Shown here: piece after piece, positions 18,136 through 26,089 of the stretch
Position numbering within the stretch: the stretch's first letter is position 1
Layout of the letters: each line of letters opens with the position of its first letter
Assembly (NCBI RefSeq): GCF_014201135.1
Contig: NZ_JACHDR010000001.1
Span: 1,736,001-1,800,000, forward strand
Origin: Neomicrococcus aestuarii
GTDB taxonomy: Bacteria; Actinomycetota; Actinomycetes; Actinomycetales; Micrococcaceae
Length of the DNA: 64,000 bases
Direction of reading: 5' to 3'
Notes under the pieces: generated by a model
What the model saw: only the letters and a program-made list of their open reading frames with translations
Databases searched by the model: none
Told to the model about the DNA's origin: nothing
Position numbers and translations under genes: made by a program

Positions 18136-18452
18136 GGTACTAGCCTACGGTGTAATAATGTAAACAGTGTTTACATAAGACGATTCAGTGTCACATTTCG
18201 TGTGTGTCGCGGTGGGAGAACCGGGGAACGGAGGCGATCTCCCGCCAGGAATCGACGAGTGATCACTGTTTACGGAGGATGTTGCAACGGGCACTACACG
18301 TGCGCGATTGGTCTTAGGGAGGACGAGCCGCAGTTGGGGGGTGGCTCGTCACGACCAGTTGTGAAGACGCTGGGGCCCGTTGTGATGTCATGTGGTTCGC
18401 CTTGGCGTGCGAACCGAGAGTTCGCGTTCAGCGGGGGCTCTAAACTTGAGGG
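18136..18452. other. Intergenic region between tetR and the DUF308 gene
   Basis: 317 bases without a convincing gene. It holds the TetR palindrome, a second 10-bp palindrome AGTGATCACT (18259-18268) followed directly by GTTTAC, a half-site of the first palindrome, and GC-rich sequence near 18320-18345. A plus-strand open frame through it has no family match and unlikely composition. Confidence 0.5.
18158..18176. promoter_or_regulatory. Probable TetR operator
   Basis: ATGTAAACAGTGTTTACAT: perfect 8-bp arms around a 3-base centre, 23 bases upstream of the TetR gene start. The sequence GTTTAC recurs at 18269-18274. Confidence 0.8.
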
Positions 18453-19037
18453 GTGACTTCTTCCCCCTCTTCCGCACAGCCTTCATCGCCCGAGCTCAAC
18501 AAGATTCCCGTTGAGGTTGCCGCTGCGGCATGGAAACCCTTGCTCTTGCGCGGCGCCGTAGCCCTCATTCTTGGTTTGGTCACGGTTTTCTGGACGACGC
18601 CGCAGCTCACCGCCGCGAGCTTCCTTCTGGGCGCGGTGATGGTGGTGGGCGGAAAATCGCTCTTCGACTTCGGTTCCATTCCGGGTGCTCCGGAGCCTAT
18701 GCGCCGCGCACTGGGAATTGGCGCGATGGTGTCCATCTTGGCCGGGTTGAGCGTACTGCCGTTTCAGTCCGAGTTCGTGATCGCGTGGATGGGTGGCGCG
18801 GGACTGGCGCTTGCTGGCGTGTGCGAGGTGTGGGCGTGGGCTGTGGGCCGAAAGTCCTTTGTGCCAGCGCGTGATCTGCTTATTCCAGGCGTGGTGACCG
18901 CTGGCGCAGGCGTGGCGATGATGATTGGCAACCAGTTGGACCTGCACGGATTGTTGGGCATTGCGGGTGGCGGTCACATCATCGTTGCTGTGTTCACCCT
19001 CATTGCTGCTCTGACCTACCGTTTCGACGCTAAGTAG
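18453..19037 (+). CDS. HdeD-like (DUF308) membrane protein
   Basis: 194 residues. After a 30-residue cytoplasmic N-terminus come about six short membrane segments (LLLRGAVALILGLVTVFW, FLLGAVMVVGGKSLFDFG, and so on) in the repeated two-helix pattern of the HdeD/DUF308 family, implicated in acid resistance in enterobacteria but uncharacterised here. The GTG at 18453 has no spaced Shine-Dalgarno sequence. A TAAACT hexamer lies 7 bases before it, so a leaderless transcript is plausible. Confidence 0.8.
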   Translation: MTSSPSSAQPSSPELNKIPVEVAAAAWKPLLLRGAVALILGLVTVFWTTPQLTAASFLLGAVMVVGGKSLFDFGSIPGAPEPMRRALGIGAMVSILAGLSVLPFQSEFVIAWMGGAGLALAGVCEVWAWAVGRKSFVPARDLLIPGVVTAGAGVAMMIGNQLDLHGLLGIAGGGHIIVAVFTLIAALTYRFDAK

Positions 19038-19088
19038 AAGAAGTCACGTAGAATAAAGCAGTCATTTGGTTTCAGGAGGCCTTCTTTC

Positions 19089-19409
19089 GTGAGCAATCAA
19101 GCCGGCGAACCCGGAAAGAGCAACACCCAGCGCAGCTGGAAGCAGACCGTTAAGGGACCGTTGTTGTTCTCTTTGGTGCTAGCACTCATTGCCGGAGTTG
19201 TCTCCACCATTGCTGCAACGGGCGGTTCTGAAAACGCACTGCGCTTCGACATCGGTCTGATCATGTTCGGCATTGCGTTCATTGCATCGCTTTTGTTGAT
19301 CTCGCTGCTCATCATGGCAGCCAAGGACAACCCAGAAGACTTGGGAACGGGTGCGGGCGTCAACCGTGTTTCAGCCCGCCCCGCCAAGCGAAAAGACTTC
19401 GGCCACTAA
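19089..19409 (+). CDS. Small membrane protein of unknown function
   Basis: 106 residues with two hydrophobic segments (GPLLFSLVLALIAGVVSTIA and a second around IGLIMFGIAFIASLLLISLL) and a basic C-terminus ending AKRKDFGH. The GTG start is preceded by CAGGAGGCC at good spacing. No family recognised; it reads like a lineage-specific conserved protein. It lies 51 bases after the DUF308 gene and may be co-transcribed with it. It converges with the next gene. Confidence 0.75.
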   Translation: MSNQAGEPGKSNTQRSWKQTVKGPLLFSLVLALIAGVVSTIAATGGSENALRFDIGLIMFGIAFIASLLLISLLIMAAKDNPEDLGTGAGVNRVSARPAKRKDFGH

Positions 19410-19423
19410 GACCGAGTTTTGGC

Positions 19424-19768
19424 TTAGGCCTCGGGATCCATCACTTCGGTGTCATCCCGAGCGCCCCATTCGCGCAAGAATTCCTCTTGGCTGAGGTTTT
19501 CTAGATCGTTGCGAATGAGAGCCACAAGGCTTTCCGCTTCATCCACTCCGCCTGCCGTGATGCGCAGGATTTCTTTGTCATCGCTCAATCGGCGCACAAC
19601 GGCCGTGGCCCCTGCCGCTTCCGAACCGTCGCCGCCGAGTGCAGCGTCAAAGATTCCGATCACCCAGCGGCCAGCCTTGCGCCATGGGCCGTCGGTTGCT
19701 TCTTCTAGCTCGACGTCATAGTTCTCTGCTGCGTGGTGATCGCCAACCTGGGGAACTTCAGCACTCAT
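19424..19768 (-). CDS. Conserved small protein of unknown function
   Basis: 114 residues, acidic, with no signal peptide or membrane segment. It contains WRKAGRWVIGIFDAA, VVRRLSDDKEILRITAGG and LIRNDLENLSQEEFLREWG. The pattern suggests a small alpha/beta domain. Codon use matches the neighbours, so it is probably real. The ATG is preceded by AAAGAGGACACC. No function can be suggested. Confidence 0.7.
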   Translation of the reverse strand: MSAEVPQVGDHHAAENYDVELEEATDGPWRKAGRWVIGIFDAALGGDGSEAAGATAVVRRLSDDKEILRITAGGVDEAESLVALIRNDLENLSQEEFLREWGARDDTEVMDPEA

Positions 19769-19810
19769 GGTGTCCTCTTTTGTGTGTGGTGGTCATCTTC
19801 GACCATTGTT

Positions 19811-20356
19811 CTAGATTACGGCTTGGCGGGCCCGGTAGGCACGGACGTTCTCACGATTTCCACAGTTTCCGGAGTCGCAGAACTTCTTGGACCTGTTCCG
19901 GGACAAATCCAAGTGCACGTTGTTGCACTCTGGTGACGCACACGTTTTGAGTCGGTTCCACTCGCGTGAGCGCACCACATCCACCAGTGCCATGGCGGCC
20001 TCTGTTCCCAAGCGATCCGAGAGTGAGGCATCAGGGGATGTGGCGTGAATGTGGTAATCCCAGTCATCGTGCTTGACCAGCTGGGGGAGGGCTCGCGCAG
20101 ACCGCAAGAGGGAATTGATCTCGGGGACGGCGGCGTGGTCCTCTAATCCCCAAATTTCCGTCAGACGACGACGCAGCTGGCGTACGTCGCGAAGCTCGGC
20201 CGGGGTGCCGGCGACGAATCCGGAGAAGCGCTCGGTTGCGAGGAATTCTGCGAGGTCTGCCACGGTGATCAACCCATCCACTGGTGAGGTGCCGGTATTG
20301 ATGAGATTCACGAGCGAGGTGAGGCTCGTGACAGTGTCTGGGGCAAAGAGTGGCAT
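19811..20356 (-). CDS. CGNR zinc-finger (ABATE domain) transcriptional regulator
   Basis: 181 residues. The N-terminal ABATE domain (LVNLINTG and LRDVRQLRRRLTEIWG) is followed by the C-terminal CGNR zinc finger with CASPECNNVHLDLS, NRSKKFC and CGNRENVRAYRAR. The four Cys residues are expected to bind zinc, and the domain binds DNA. It is divergent from an EamA transporter with 94 bases between starts. That pairing is common in actinobacteria and suggests it controls the transporter. The start has an excellent CGGAGGAACC site. Confidence 0.92.
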   Translation of the reverse strand: MPLFAPDTVTSLTSLVNLINTGTSPVDGLITVADLAEFLATERFSGFVAGTPAELRDVRQLRRRLTEIWGLEDHAAVPEINSLLRSARALPQLVKHDDWDYHIHATSPDASLSDRLGTEAAMALVDVVRSREWNRLKTCASPECNNVHLDLSRNRSKKFCDSGNCGNRENVRAYRARQAVI

Positions 20357-20373
20357 TCGGTTCCTCCGGTGAT

Positions 20374-20408
20374 ATTCTTACGCAAGATTATGTCACTGGT
20401 ATAAGAAT
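20374..20408. promoter_or_regulatory. Inverted repeat between the CGNR and EamA genes
   Basis: ATTCTTAC (20374-20381) is matched by GTATAAGAAT (20399-20408), imperfectly, in the shared promoter region. It is a candidate operator for the CGNR regulator. Confidence 0.35.
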
Positions 20409-20450
20409 TTTTGATCATGACACGCAACGAGATTACAGGCAACTAGAAGT

Positions 20451-21461
20451 ATGAAACCCCTCACAGGAATTGGTGTGGCGCTGGTGTCCGCCATCATTTT
20501 TGGCACCTCCGGCTCTTTCGCGAAGTCGCTGCTTGAAGCAGGATGGAGCACGGGCGCGGCCGTCACCTGGCGCATGACCGGGGCCGGTCTGGTGCTGCTG
20601 ATTCCTGCGATCCTTGCGCTGCGCGGCCAATGGCGGATCCTGCTTGCCAACTGGAAGCCCATCCTGCTGTTTGGTGCTTTCGGTGTGGCCGCCTGTCAGC
20701 TCGCGTACTTCCATGCCGTGGAGCGGTTGAGCGTAGGCGTTGCGCTCATGCTCGAGTACTTGGCGCCCGTCATGATCGTCTTGATCCTGTGGATTCAACA
20801 CCGCAAAGCGCCACGCGCCATGACCATCGTGGGTACCATCTTGGCATTTGGCGGGCTGGTACTTGTGCTCAACCTGGGCGCTTCTGAGCGGATCGACTTC
20901 ATCGGCGTGCTCTGGGGACTCGTGGCCGCCGTGGGCCTGGTGGTCTACTTCTTCGTGACCGCTGAAGAGAACGACACTCTGCCGCCTATTGTTCTTGCCA
21001 CCGCGGGCCTCTTCGTCGGTGCCGCCATCATGGGCCTCGCCGGTCTGCTTCGCATCATTCCCATGGAAACGTCATTCGTGGACGTGACTCTTGCAGGTGC
21101 CGTGGTCCCATGGTGGGTTGCGCTGCTGGGATTGATCCTGATTTCGACGGCGTTCGCGTACGTCACCGGAATCATGGCGGCTCGCGCGCTGGGTTCGAAG
21201 GTCGCTTCCTTCGTGTCCCTCTTTGAGGTGGTGGCCGCCGTGCTCTGGGCGTGGCTGTTCCTCGGCGAACTCCCGCTCCCCATCCAGCTCTTGGGCGGCT
21301 TGCTGATCTTCGCCGGCGTGGTGCTGGTGCGGTGGGACGAGCTGCGTTCCGAACCCACCGATGATGACCACGTTATGCCGAGCGACTATCCGATTCCCGG
21401 CGTTCCGGCCGAGACCGGAGCTATTAACGTGGTGCGGGCATCGGAACCAAGTTCCCGCTGA
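20451..21461 (+). CDS. EamA/DMT-family transporter
   Basis: 336 residues with ten membrane helices in two EamA repeats. The first repeat has GTSGSFAKSLLEAGWSTGAA and MLEYLAPVMIVLILW; the second has GIMAARALGSKVASFVSLFE and AWLFLGELPLPIQLLGG. EamA proteins export amino acids, metabolites or drugs; the substrate is unknown. The hydrophilic tail after about residue 300 is variable. It is divergent from the CGNR regulator. The ATG is the first in the helix-1 frame. Confidence 0.92.
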   Translation: MKPLTGIGVALVSAIIFGTSGSFAKSLLEAGWSTGAAVTWRMTGAGLVLLIPAILALRGQWRILLANWKPILLFGAFGVAACQLAYFHAVERLSVGVALMLEYLAPVMIVLILWIQHRKAPRAMTIVGTILAFGGLVLVLNLGASERIDFIGVLWGLVAAVGLVVYFFVTAEENDTLPPIVLATAGLFVGAAIMGLAGLLRIIPMETSFVDVTLAGAVVPWWVALLGLILISTAFAYVTGIMAARALGSKVASFVSLFEVVAAVLWAWLFLGELPLPIQLLGGLLIFAGVVLVRWDELRSEPTDDDHVMPSDYPIPGVPAETGAINVVRASEPSSR

Positions 21462-21495
21462 CTTTCGCTGGTGATTTGTCCGGTGTTTTGCGGGG

Positions 21496-22764
21496 TTATC
21501 GACTCAGAACCTGATTCCATAGATAGTCCTCGCTGACCACGGGAATGCCGTAGTCGCGAGCCTTCTTTGCCTTACCTGACAAAGAGTCGGGGTCGGCTGC
21601 GACTAGCAGTCCCACCTTTTTCGTAACTCCACTGTGAGGTACGTAGCCTGCATCGCGAAGCTTCGTTTCGATGAAGTCCCGTGGCTCTCGCATTTCGCCA
21701 GTAAGAACTACAAGAGTGCCCGGTTCAAGTGAAAAGCGTCCGCTGTGCGAGGCGGTCGTAGTAGATGGTGACTCTGCGGATTGGGCTGACGAGACTACGG
21801 TGTTCTTCGGCTTGATGAGAGCAGCATGCACCGTAGTCAGATCAATTTGCAGCAAGTTCGCCACTTGGTAGAGATCTGAGGTTTCATCCTCCGTCAGCAC
21901 CCCGTCTTGCCAGCACGCCTGAACGAGGTCTTGGAAGTATCGGTGGTGAAGGGCTTTAGCTTCCTCTTGCCCGATGCCCAGATCGTTAGCTACTGACACC
22001 AATTGCTGTTCTTCATGCGCCGAGAGAACTCGGTCCACAAGTGCAAGGTCGAGGACCGCGAGATAGTTTTCGTGCTCGGCAGGTCCCTTGAATTCGGGCA
22101 GTCGGTTAACGATTCGGTCCAAGAAATGCTGTGGCCTTGATCCGGAGAATTCCGATCGGAGGACCGGGTTAATGATTTCTCGAGGCTCGCTCAAGCGCCA
22201 CGATCCAGAAACGGCACCAGAGAGAGCAGCATCCCACTCTGGGAGATCCGGGTCCAACTCAAGGTAGCGAGACAGGAGAGTTGCCGCGGCAAGGGCATCG
22301 CTTCCGGCGGTATGCGCGTGATCTAGCGTGATATCAAAGGCGTCGCAGCAGTCTTGCAGTGAACGTCCGCCGCCTTCAAGGTAACGGTGAACCATCCGCA
22401 TGGTACACATGCCGCTGTTCAAGTAGTACTGAGGCAAAGGGGTGCCGGCACGGTGGAATTCCGCGTCGAGGAAGCGTGCATCGAAGGACAGATTGTGAGC
22501 CACAATTACGTTTCCCGATAGGCGCCATTCCAGCTCGTCCACGATGTCCTCGAAAGTAGGTGCGCTGAGGATATCGCGAGCGGAGATGCCATGAATCGAC
22601 TGCTTGCCGAGGTCGCGTTGAGGATTGACGAGTGTTTCCCAGCGATCCACCACTTCGCCGGAGCGGTCCAGAGTTACCACCGCAATTTCGGCGATGCGGT
22701 CGTGTTTTCCAGGGAAAAGTCCCGTGGTTTCCGTATCCACCACGACGAAGTGTCCGTTAAACAA
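21496..22764 (-). CDS. DEDDh 3'-5' exonuclease with BRCT domain (DNA polymerase III epsilon-like)
   Basis: About 422 residues. The N-terminal exonuclease has the DEDDh motifs FVVVDTETTGL, VIVAHNLSFDARFLD and HTAGSDALAAATLL. A helical middle (about 200-330) follows. The C-terminal BRCT domain reads LVVLTGEMREPRDFIETKLRDAGY, TKKVGLLVAADPDSLSGKAKKA and VVSEDYLW. This architecture is found in actinobacterial proofreading or repair exonucleases acting apart from the replicase. The TTG at 22764, with GGGGGA just before it, gives the normal N-terminus. A TTG at 22821 would add 19 residues lacking family similarity. Confidence 0.88.
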   Translation of the reverse strand: MFNGHFVVVDTETTGLFPGKHDRIAEIAVVTLDRSGEVVDRWETLVNPQRDLGKQSIHGISARDILSAPTFEDIVDELEWRLSGNVIVAHNLSFDARFLDAEFHRAGTPLPQYYLNSGMCTMRMVHRYLEGGGRSLQDCCDAFDITLDHAHTAGSDALAAATLLSRYLELDPDLPEWDAALSGAVSGSWRLSEPREIINPVLRSEFSGSRPQHFLDRIVNRLPEFKGPAEHENYLAVLDLALVDRVLSAHEEQQLVSVANDLGIGQEEAKALHHRYFQDLVQACWQDGVLTEDETSDLYQVANLLQIDLTTVHAALIKPKNTVVSSAQSAESPSTTTASHSGRFSLEPGTLVVLTGEMREPRDFIETKLRDAGYVPHSGVTKKVGLLVAADPDSLSGKAKKARDYGIPVVSEDYLWNQVLSR

Positions 22765-22874
22765 AATTCCCCCTGGAAAGTGCCTGAAATTGTGGGATGA
22801 GCCAGCGTCATCCGCTTTCAATCTAAGGGACCATCCAGGGGGATTGAAGAGGGTAAACCCTAAATGACTAGTTG

Positions 22875-25232
22875 TTACTTGGCTTCTTGGTTCCGAGCGA
22901 ATCCGCGCAAACGCAACGAATTCAACACCACGAGGACTGAGCTCGCAGCCATGGCGGCGCCGGCGATCATGGGGTTGAGTAAGCCGAAGGCGGCGATCGG
23001 AATACCGAGCGTGTTGTAGGCGAAGGCCCAGAACAGGTTGGTCTTGATGGTGGACAACGTTTTCCGGGACAGCGCGATGGACTGAGCTACCTGGGTGAGC
23101 GAATTGCCCATCAAGGTGATGTCCGCGGCTTCGATGGCCACATCCGTGCCCGAGCCCATGGCGATTCCAAGGTCTGCCTGAGCCAGCGCGGGGGCGTCGT
23201 TCACGCCATCGCCCACCATTGCAACCACGGACCCTTGAGCCTGCAAGTGCTTGACGGACTCCACCTTGCCTTCAGGAAGCACATCCGCGAAGACGTCCTC
23301 GGGGGCAATACCGACTTCAGCAGCAACCTTCTCGGCAACGGCCTTGTTGTCGCCGGTCAGCAATACGGGACGAAGGCCCATCGCCTTGAGCTCCGCGATA
23401 GCCGCGGCTGACGACGGCTTGATGGTGTCCTGGAGGCTAATGTAACCGAGAGCTTTACCGCCCACGGCAAGAGCCACCACGGTCTCACCCTTTTCCTGAG
23501 CCTCCGTGAAGGATTCGAGCTGATCCTTGCCGAAGATGATGCTTTGCTGCATCAAGAACAAGGGTCGGCCCACTAAGACATCCACCCCGGTGGGGGTGCC
23601 GGAGTGCCAGCGCGCAGGGGTAAGGACGCGAGACTTCACGCCACCACCCGCGGACGACTCAAACGTCTGTGGCGTGGGGAGATCTTCCAGCTTTCCTTCG
23701 GAACGAAGCGCGGCGGCATGATCCACAATCGCCTTGGCGATGGGGTGTTCGGAGCCTTGTTCCGCGGCTGCGGCCAGAGCCACGAGCTTGGTGCGGGAGG
23801 CGCCGCCGAAAGCGATCACGGAAGAAACAGATAGCTTGCCCTCAGTGATGGTTCCGGTCTTATCCAACAGCACAGTGTTGACGGTGCGGGTGTCCTCGAG
23901 AACCTCTGGTCCGCGGATAAGGATGCCCAGCTGTGCGCCTCGGCCGGTTCCCACCAGCAAGCCAATGGGGGTCGCAAGGCCAAGAGCGCACGGGCAGGCA
24001 ATGACCAGCACGGAAACGGCGGCCACAAAAGCAGGTTCCAGCTCCCCGCCAATTAGCCACCACAGCACGAAGGTCAGCAGTGCGATGCCAATGACCACCG
24101 GTACGAAGATGCCCGAAATGCGATCGGCCAAGCGGGCGATCTTGGATTTACCGGTTTGAGCTTCCGAGACCAAGCGTGCCATCGAGGCCAGAGTGGTGTC
24201 TGCGCCAACGCGGGTGGCGCGAACTACCAGTCGGCCAGAGGTGTTGATGGTGGCCCCGGTGACGGTTTCATCTGGGCCGACTTCCACCGGAACGGACTCG
24301 CCTGTCACCAAAGAAGTATCGATCGCGGAATTGCCTTCCACCACATAGCCATCCGTCGCGATCTTCTCGCCAGGGCGAACAACCAACAGATCCCCGGGAA
24401 CCAGAGACGTGGCGGCAACGCGAACTTCCTTGCCATCGCGCAGAACATTCGCCTCTTTAGCACCAAGATCCAACAGTGCACGCAAAGCATCTCCGGCACG
24501 AGTCTTCGCGCGGGCTTCAAGATAGCGGCCCAACAAGAGGAACGTGGTGATCACGCCCGCGGTCTCGAAGTACAACTGGTGCTGGGACATGTCCATGGCC
24601 ATGCCGAAGTGGGCATGGGACGTCATTCCCGGATCGCGTAGCAATTGCCACACCGAGAACAGGTACGCGGCGGCAACACCCAAGGACACCAATGTGTCCA
24701 TCGTGGACGCACCGTGACGCGCATTCACCAAGGTGGCGCGGTGGAACGGCCAGGCCGCCCACAGCACCACGGGGGTAGCAAGCGCGAAGGCCCACCAGCC
24801 CCAGTTGGCGAACTGCATTCCAGGAATCATGGAAATAATGAACAACGGAACGGTGAAAACCGCAGCCACAATCAACCGTGGCTTCAAGTACTCCGCAGTT
24901 CCACGCTTACCCATATGGTTCACGTGATCCTGCGGAGCCTCGGCGTCGTTATCCATCGAAGGATCCGTGTCCGCACCGTGCTCACCGTGGTGAGCTGCGG
25001 CGTCGTACTGGGCATGAAGAGGTGCCTTGAGCGAGGCCTGATAGCCGGCAGCCTGAACTGTCTCCAGCAACTGCGCGTCCGTGACCTCATCGGGAACCGT
25101 CACCCGCGCGGATTCGAGCGGCAGGTTAACTGTCGCCTCCACGCCCGGAAGCTTCCCGAGCTTTCGCTCCACCCGATTAACGCAGGATGCGCACGTCATC
25201 CCTTGAATATCGAGCTCGACGACCCGTTCCAT
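22875..25232 (-). CDS. copA: Copper-translocating P1B-type ATPase
   Basis: 785 residues. An N-terminal heavy-metal-associated domain has GMTCASC. A polar, His-rich linker (about 70-110) includes a repeat-derived QYDAAAHH. Eight membrane helices follow. The ion-channel motif ACPCALGL marks a Cu+ exporter, DKTGTITEG holds the phosphorylated Asp, SEHPIAKAI the HP motif, and GDGVNDAPALAQAD the hinge. It pumps Cu+ out of the cytoplasm. It is the last gene of csoR-copZ-copA, 30 bases after copZ, with AGAAGGGACATC before its ATG. Confidence 0.96.
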   Translation of the reverse strand: MERVVELDIQGMTCASCVNRVERKLGKLPGVEATVNLPLESARVTVPDEVTDAQLLETVQAAGYQASLKAPLHAQYDAAAHHGEHGADTDPSMDNDAEAPQDHVNHMGKRGTAEYLKPRLIVAAVFTVPLFIISMIPGMQFANWGWWAFALATPVVLWAAWPFHRATLVNARHGASTMDTLVSLGVAAAYLFSVWQLLRDPGMTSHAHFGMAMDMSQHQLYFETAGVITTFLLLGRYLEARAKTRAGDALRALLDLGAKEANVLRDGKEVRVAATSLVPGDLLVVRPGEKIATDGYVVEGNSAIDTSLVTGESVPVEVGPDETVTGATINTSGRLVVRATRVGADTTLASMARLVSEAQTGKSKIARLADRISGIFVPVVIGIALLTFVLWWLIGGELEPAFVAAVSVLVIACPCALGLATPIGLLVGTGRGAQLGILIRGPEVLEDTRTVNTVLLDKTGTITEGKLSVSSVIAFGGASRTKLVALAAAAEQGSEHPIAKAIVDHAAALRSEGKLEDLPTPQTFESSAGGGVKSRVLTPARWHSGTPTGVDVLVGRPLFLMQQSIIFGKDQLESFTEAQEKGETVVALAVGGKALGYISLQDTIKPSSAAAIAELKAMGLRPVLLTGDNKAVAEKVAAEVGIAPEDVFADVLPEGKVESVKHLQAQGSVVAMVGDGVNDAPALAQADLGIAMGSGTDVAIEAADITLMGNSLTQVAQSIALSRKTLSTIKTNLFWAFAYNTLGIPIAAFGLLNPMIAGAAMAASSVLVVLNSLRLRGFARNQEAK
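24989..25010. repeat. Copy of the 'TACGACGACGC' repeat inside copA (one codon shorter)
   Basis: GGTGAGCTGCGGCGTCGTAC followed by TG. It has the GGTGAGC flank of the intergenic copies but one GTC triplet replaced or missing. It is read QYDAAAHH in the linker between the metal-binding domain and the first helix. Confidence 0.6.
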
Positions 25233-25262
25233 GATGTCCCTTCTAAGGTAAAAGTGCTGTGA

Positions 25263-25607
25263 CTAGCCGTTGTTGGAAACTAGCGTGTAGCCAGCTTCCG
25301 CAACAGCTTCGCCGACTGCGGTTTCGTCGATCGGCTTCGAGCTAGTGATGGTTGCGGTCGAAATTCCGCCGGCGTTCAGGTCAACATCGACCTTCTCGAC
25401 GCCTTCAATGGAGGAAATTTCTTCCGTAACGGATGCGACGCAGTGGCCGCACGTCATGCCGTCAATGCTGACTTTGAGGGACTCGCTCATGGTGTTCTCC
25501 TGAGAATTGCTGAGATTGATAGTGGCCGAGCTGCTACCGTGCTCGTCGCCGCCCTTGGGGGAGCAGCAGCTGCACGATGAATTGTTGGTGACAGGAAGTA
25601 GGTTCAT
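25263..25607 (-). CDS. copZ: Copper chaperone (CopZ-like HMA domain) with Cys-rich N-terminal extension
   Basis: 114 residues from the ATG at 25607, or 75 from the internal ATG at 25490. The C-terminal 70 residues are a heavy-metal-associated domain with GMTCGHC and a beta-alpha-beta layout. The extension contains SSCSCCSPKGGDEH, three Cys in four residues, which looks metal-binding. The internal ATG has the stronger ribosome-binding site (CAGGAGAACACC); the upstream ATG has GAAAGAG. Either both forms are made, or the short one is the protein and the upstream part a leader peptide region. It lies between csoR and copA and delivers Cu+ to CopA or CsoR. Confidence 0.85.
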   Translation of the reverse strand: MNLLPVTNNSSCSCCSPKGGDEHGSSSATINLSNSQENTMSESLKVSIDGMTCGHCVASVTEEISSIEGVEKVDVDLNAGGISTATITSSKPIDETAVGEAVAEAGYTLVSNNG

Positions 25608-25624
25608 GGGTAACTCTTTCAGGG

Positions 25625-25936
25625 TTATCGCAACAAGCGACCGATGGCGGCCGTGGCTTCGTCGATCTTTTCTTCAAGCTGGGTCATATCCCCGGACTCG
25701 TTTGCGGCTTGCGCGGCGTTGACCACGCAGTGACCGATGTGATCGTTGACGAGTCCCAGCGAGACCTTGTGAAGTGCCGCATTGATCGCTGACATTTGAG
25801 TCAGGATGTCAATGCAGTACTTGTCCTCTTCAACCATGCGCGCGACCCCGCGGACTTGCCCTTCAATGCGCTTGAGGCGCTTGAGGAGGGCGTCCTTGTT
25901 TTCGGTATAGCCATAGGTGGTCTCGTGCTGGTCCAT
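25625..25936 (-). CDS. csoR: CsoR-family copper-sensing repressor
   Basis: 103 residues. The DUF156/CsoR core is KDALLKRLKRIEGQVRGVARMVEEDKYCIDILTQMSAINAAL followed by GHCV. The Cys-His-Cys Cu+ site is visible: Cys in DKYC, then His and Cys in DHIGHCV. The ATG at 25936 is chosen; longer frames would start inside the operator. No Shine-Dalgarno sequence is present and the operator begins 10 bases upstream, so translation is probably leaderless. It is the first gene of csoR-copZ-copA and should repress the operon until Cu+ binds. Confidence 0.93.
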   Translation of the reverse strand: MDQHETTYGYTENKDALLKRLKRIEGQVRGVARMVEEDKYCIDILTQMSAINAALHKVSLGLVNDHIGHCVVNAAQAANESGDMTQLEEKIDEATAAIGRLLR

Positions 25937-25945
25937 AGAGCGAAT

Positions 25946-25962
25946 ATACCCCCAGTGGGTAT
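25946..25962. promoter_or_regulatory. CsoR operator
   Basis: ATACCCCCAGTGGGTAT: ATACCC and GGGTAT are perfect 6-bp arms, the form typical of CsoR sites. It lies 10 bases before csoR, so bound CsoR would cover the promoter. Confidence 0.8.
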
Positions 25963-26089
25963 GGTTGGGCAATTGTGGGCGCTATCGGTTCGCTCGCGGC
26001 GCATGGAACTCAGTTTCTTGACTTGAAACTGAGAACCATGACACGCTTTCGGGTGACCCGCCTCACAGCTTTTCACGAATGGACACCCG

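Noticed and set aside
18103-18456. Plus-strand open frame of 117 codons between tetR and the DUF308 gene
   Set aside because: It starts inside tetR on the opposite strand, runs through the TetR operator, and is rich in Arg and Gly with no domain.
20163-20180. GACGACGACGCAGCTGG in the CGNR gene as a repeat copy
   Set aside because: It encodes the LRRRL helix of the ABATE domain in the opposite sense; the match is 14 bases but lacks the flank, so it was left undecided.
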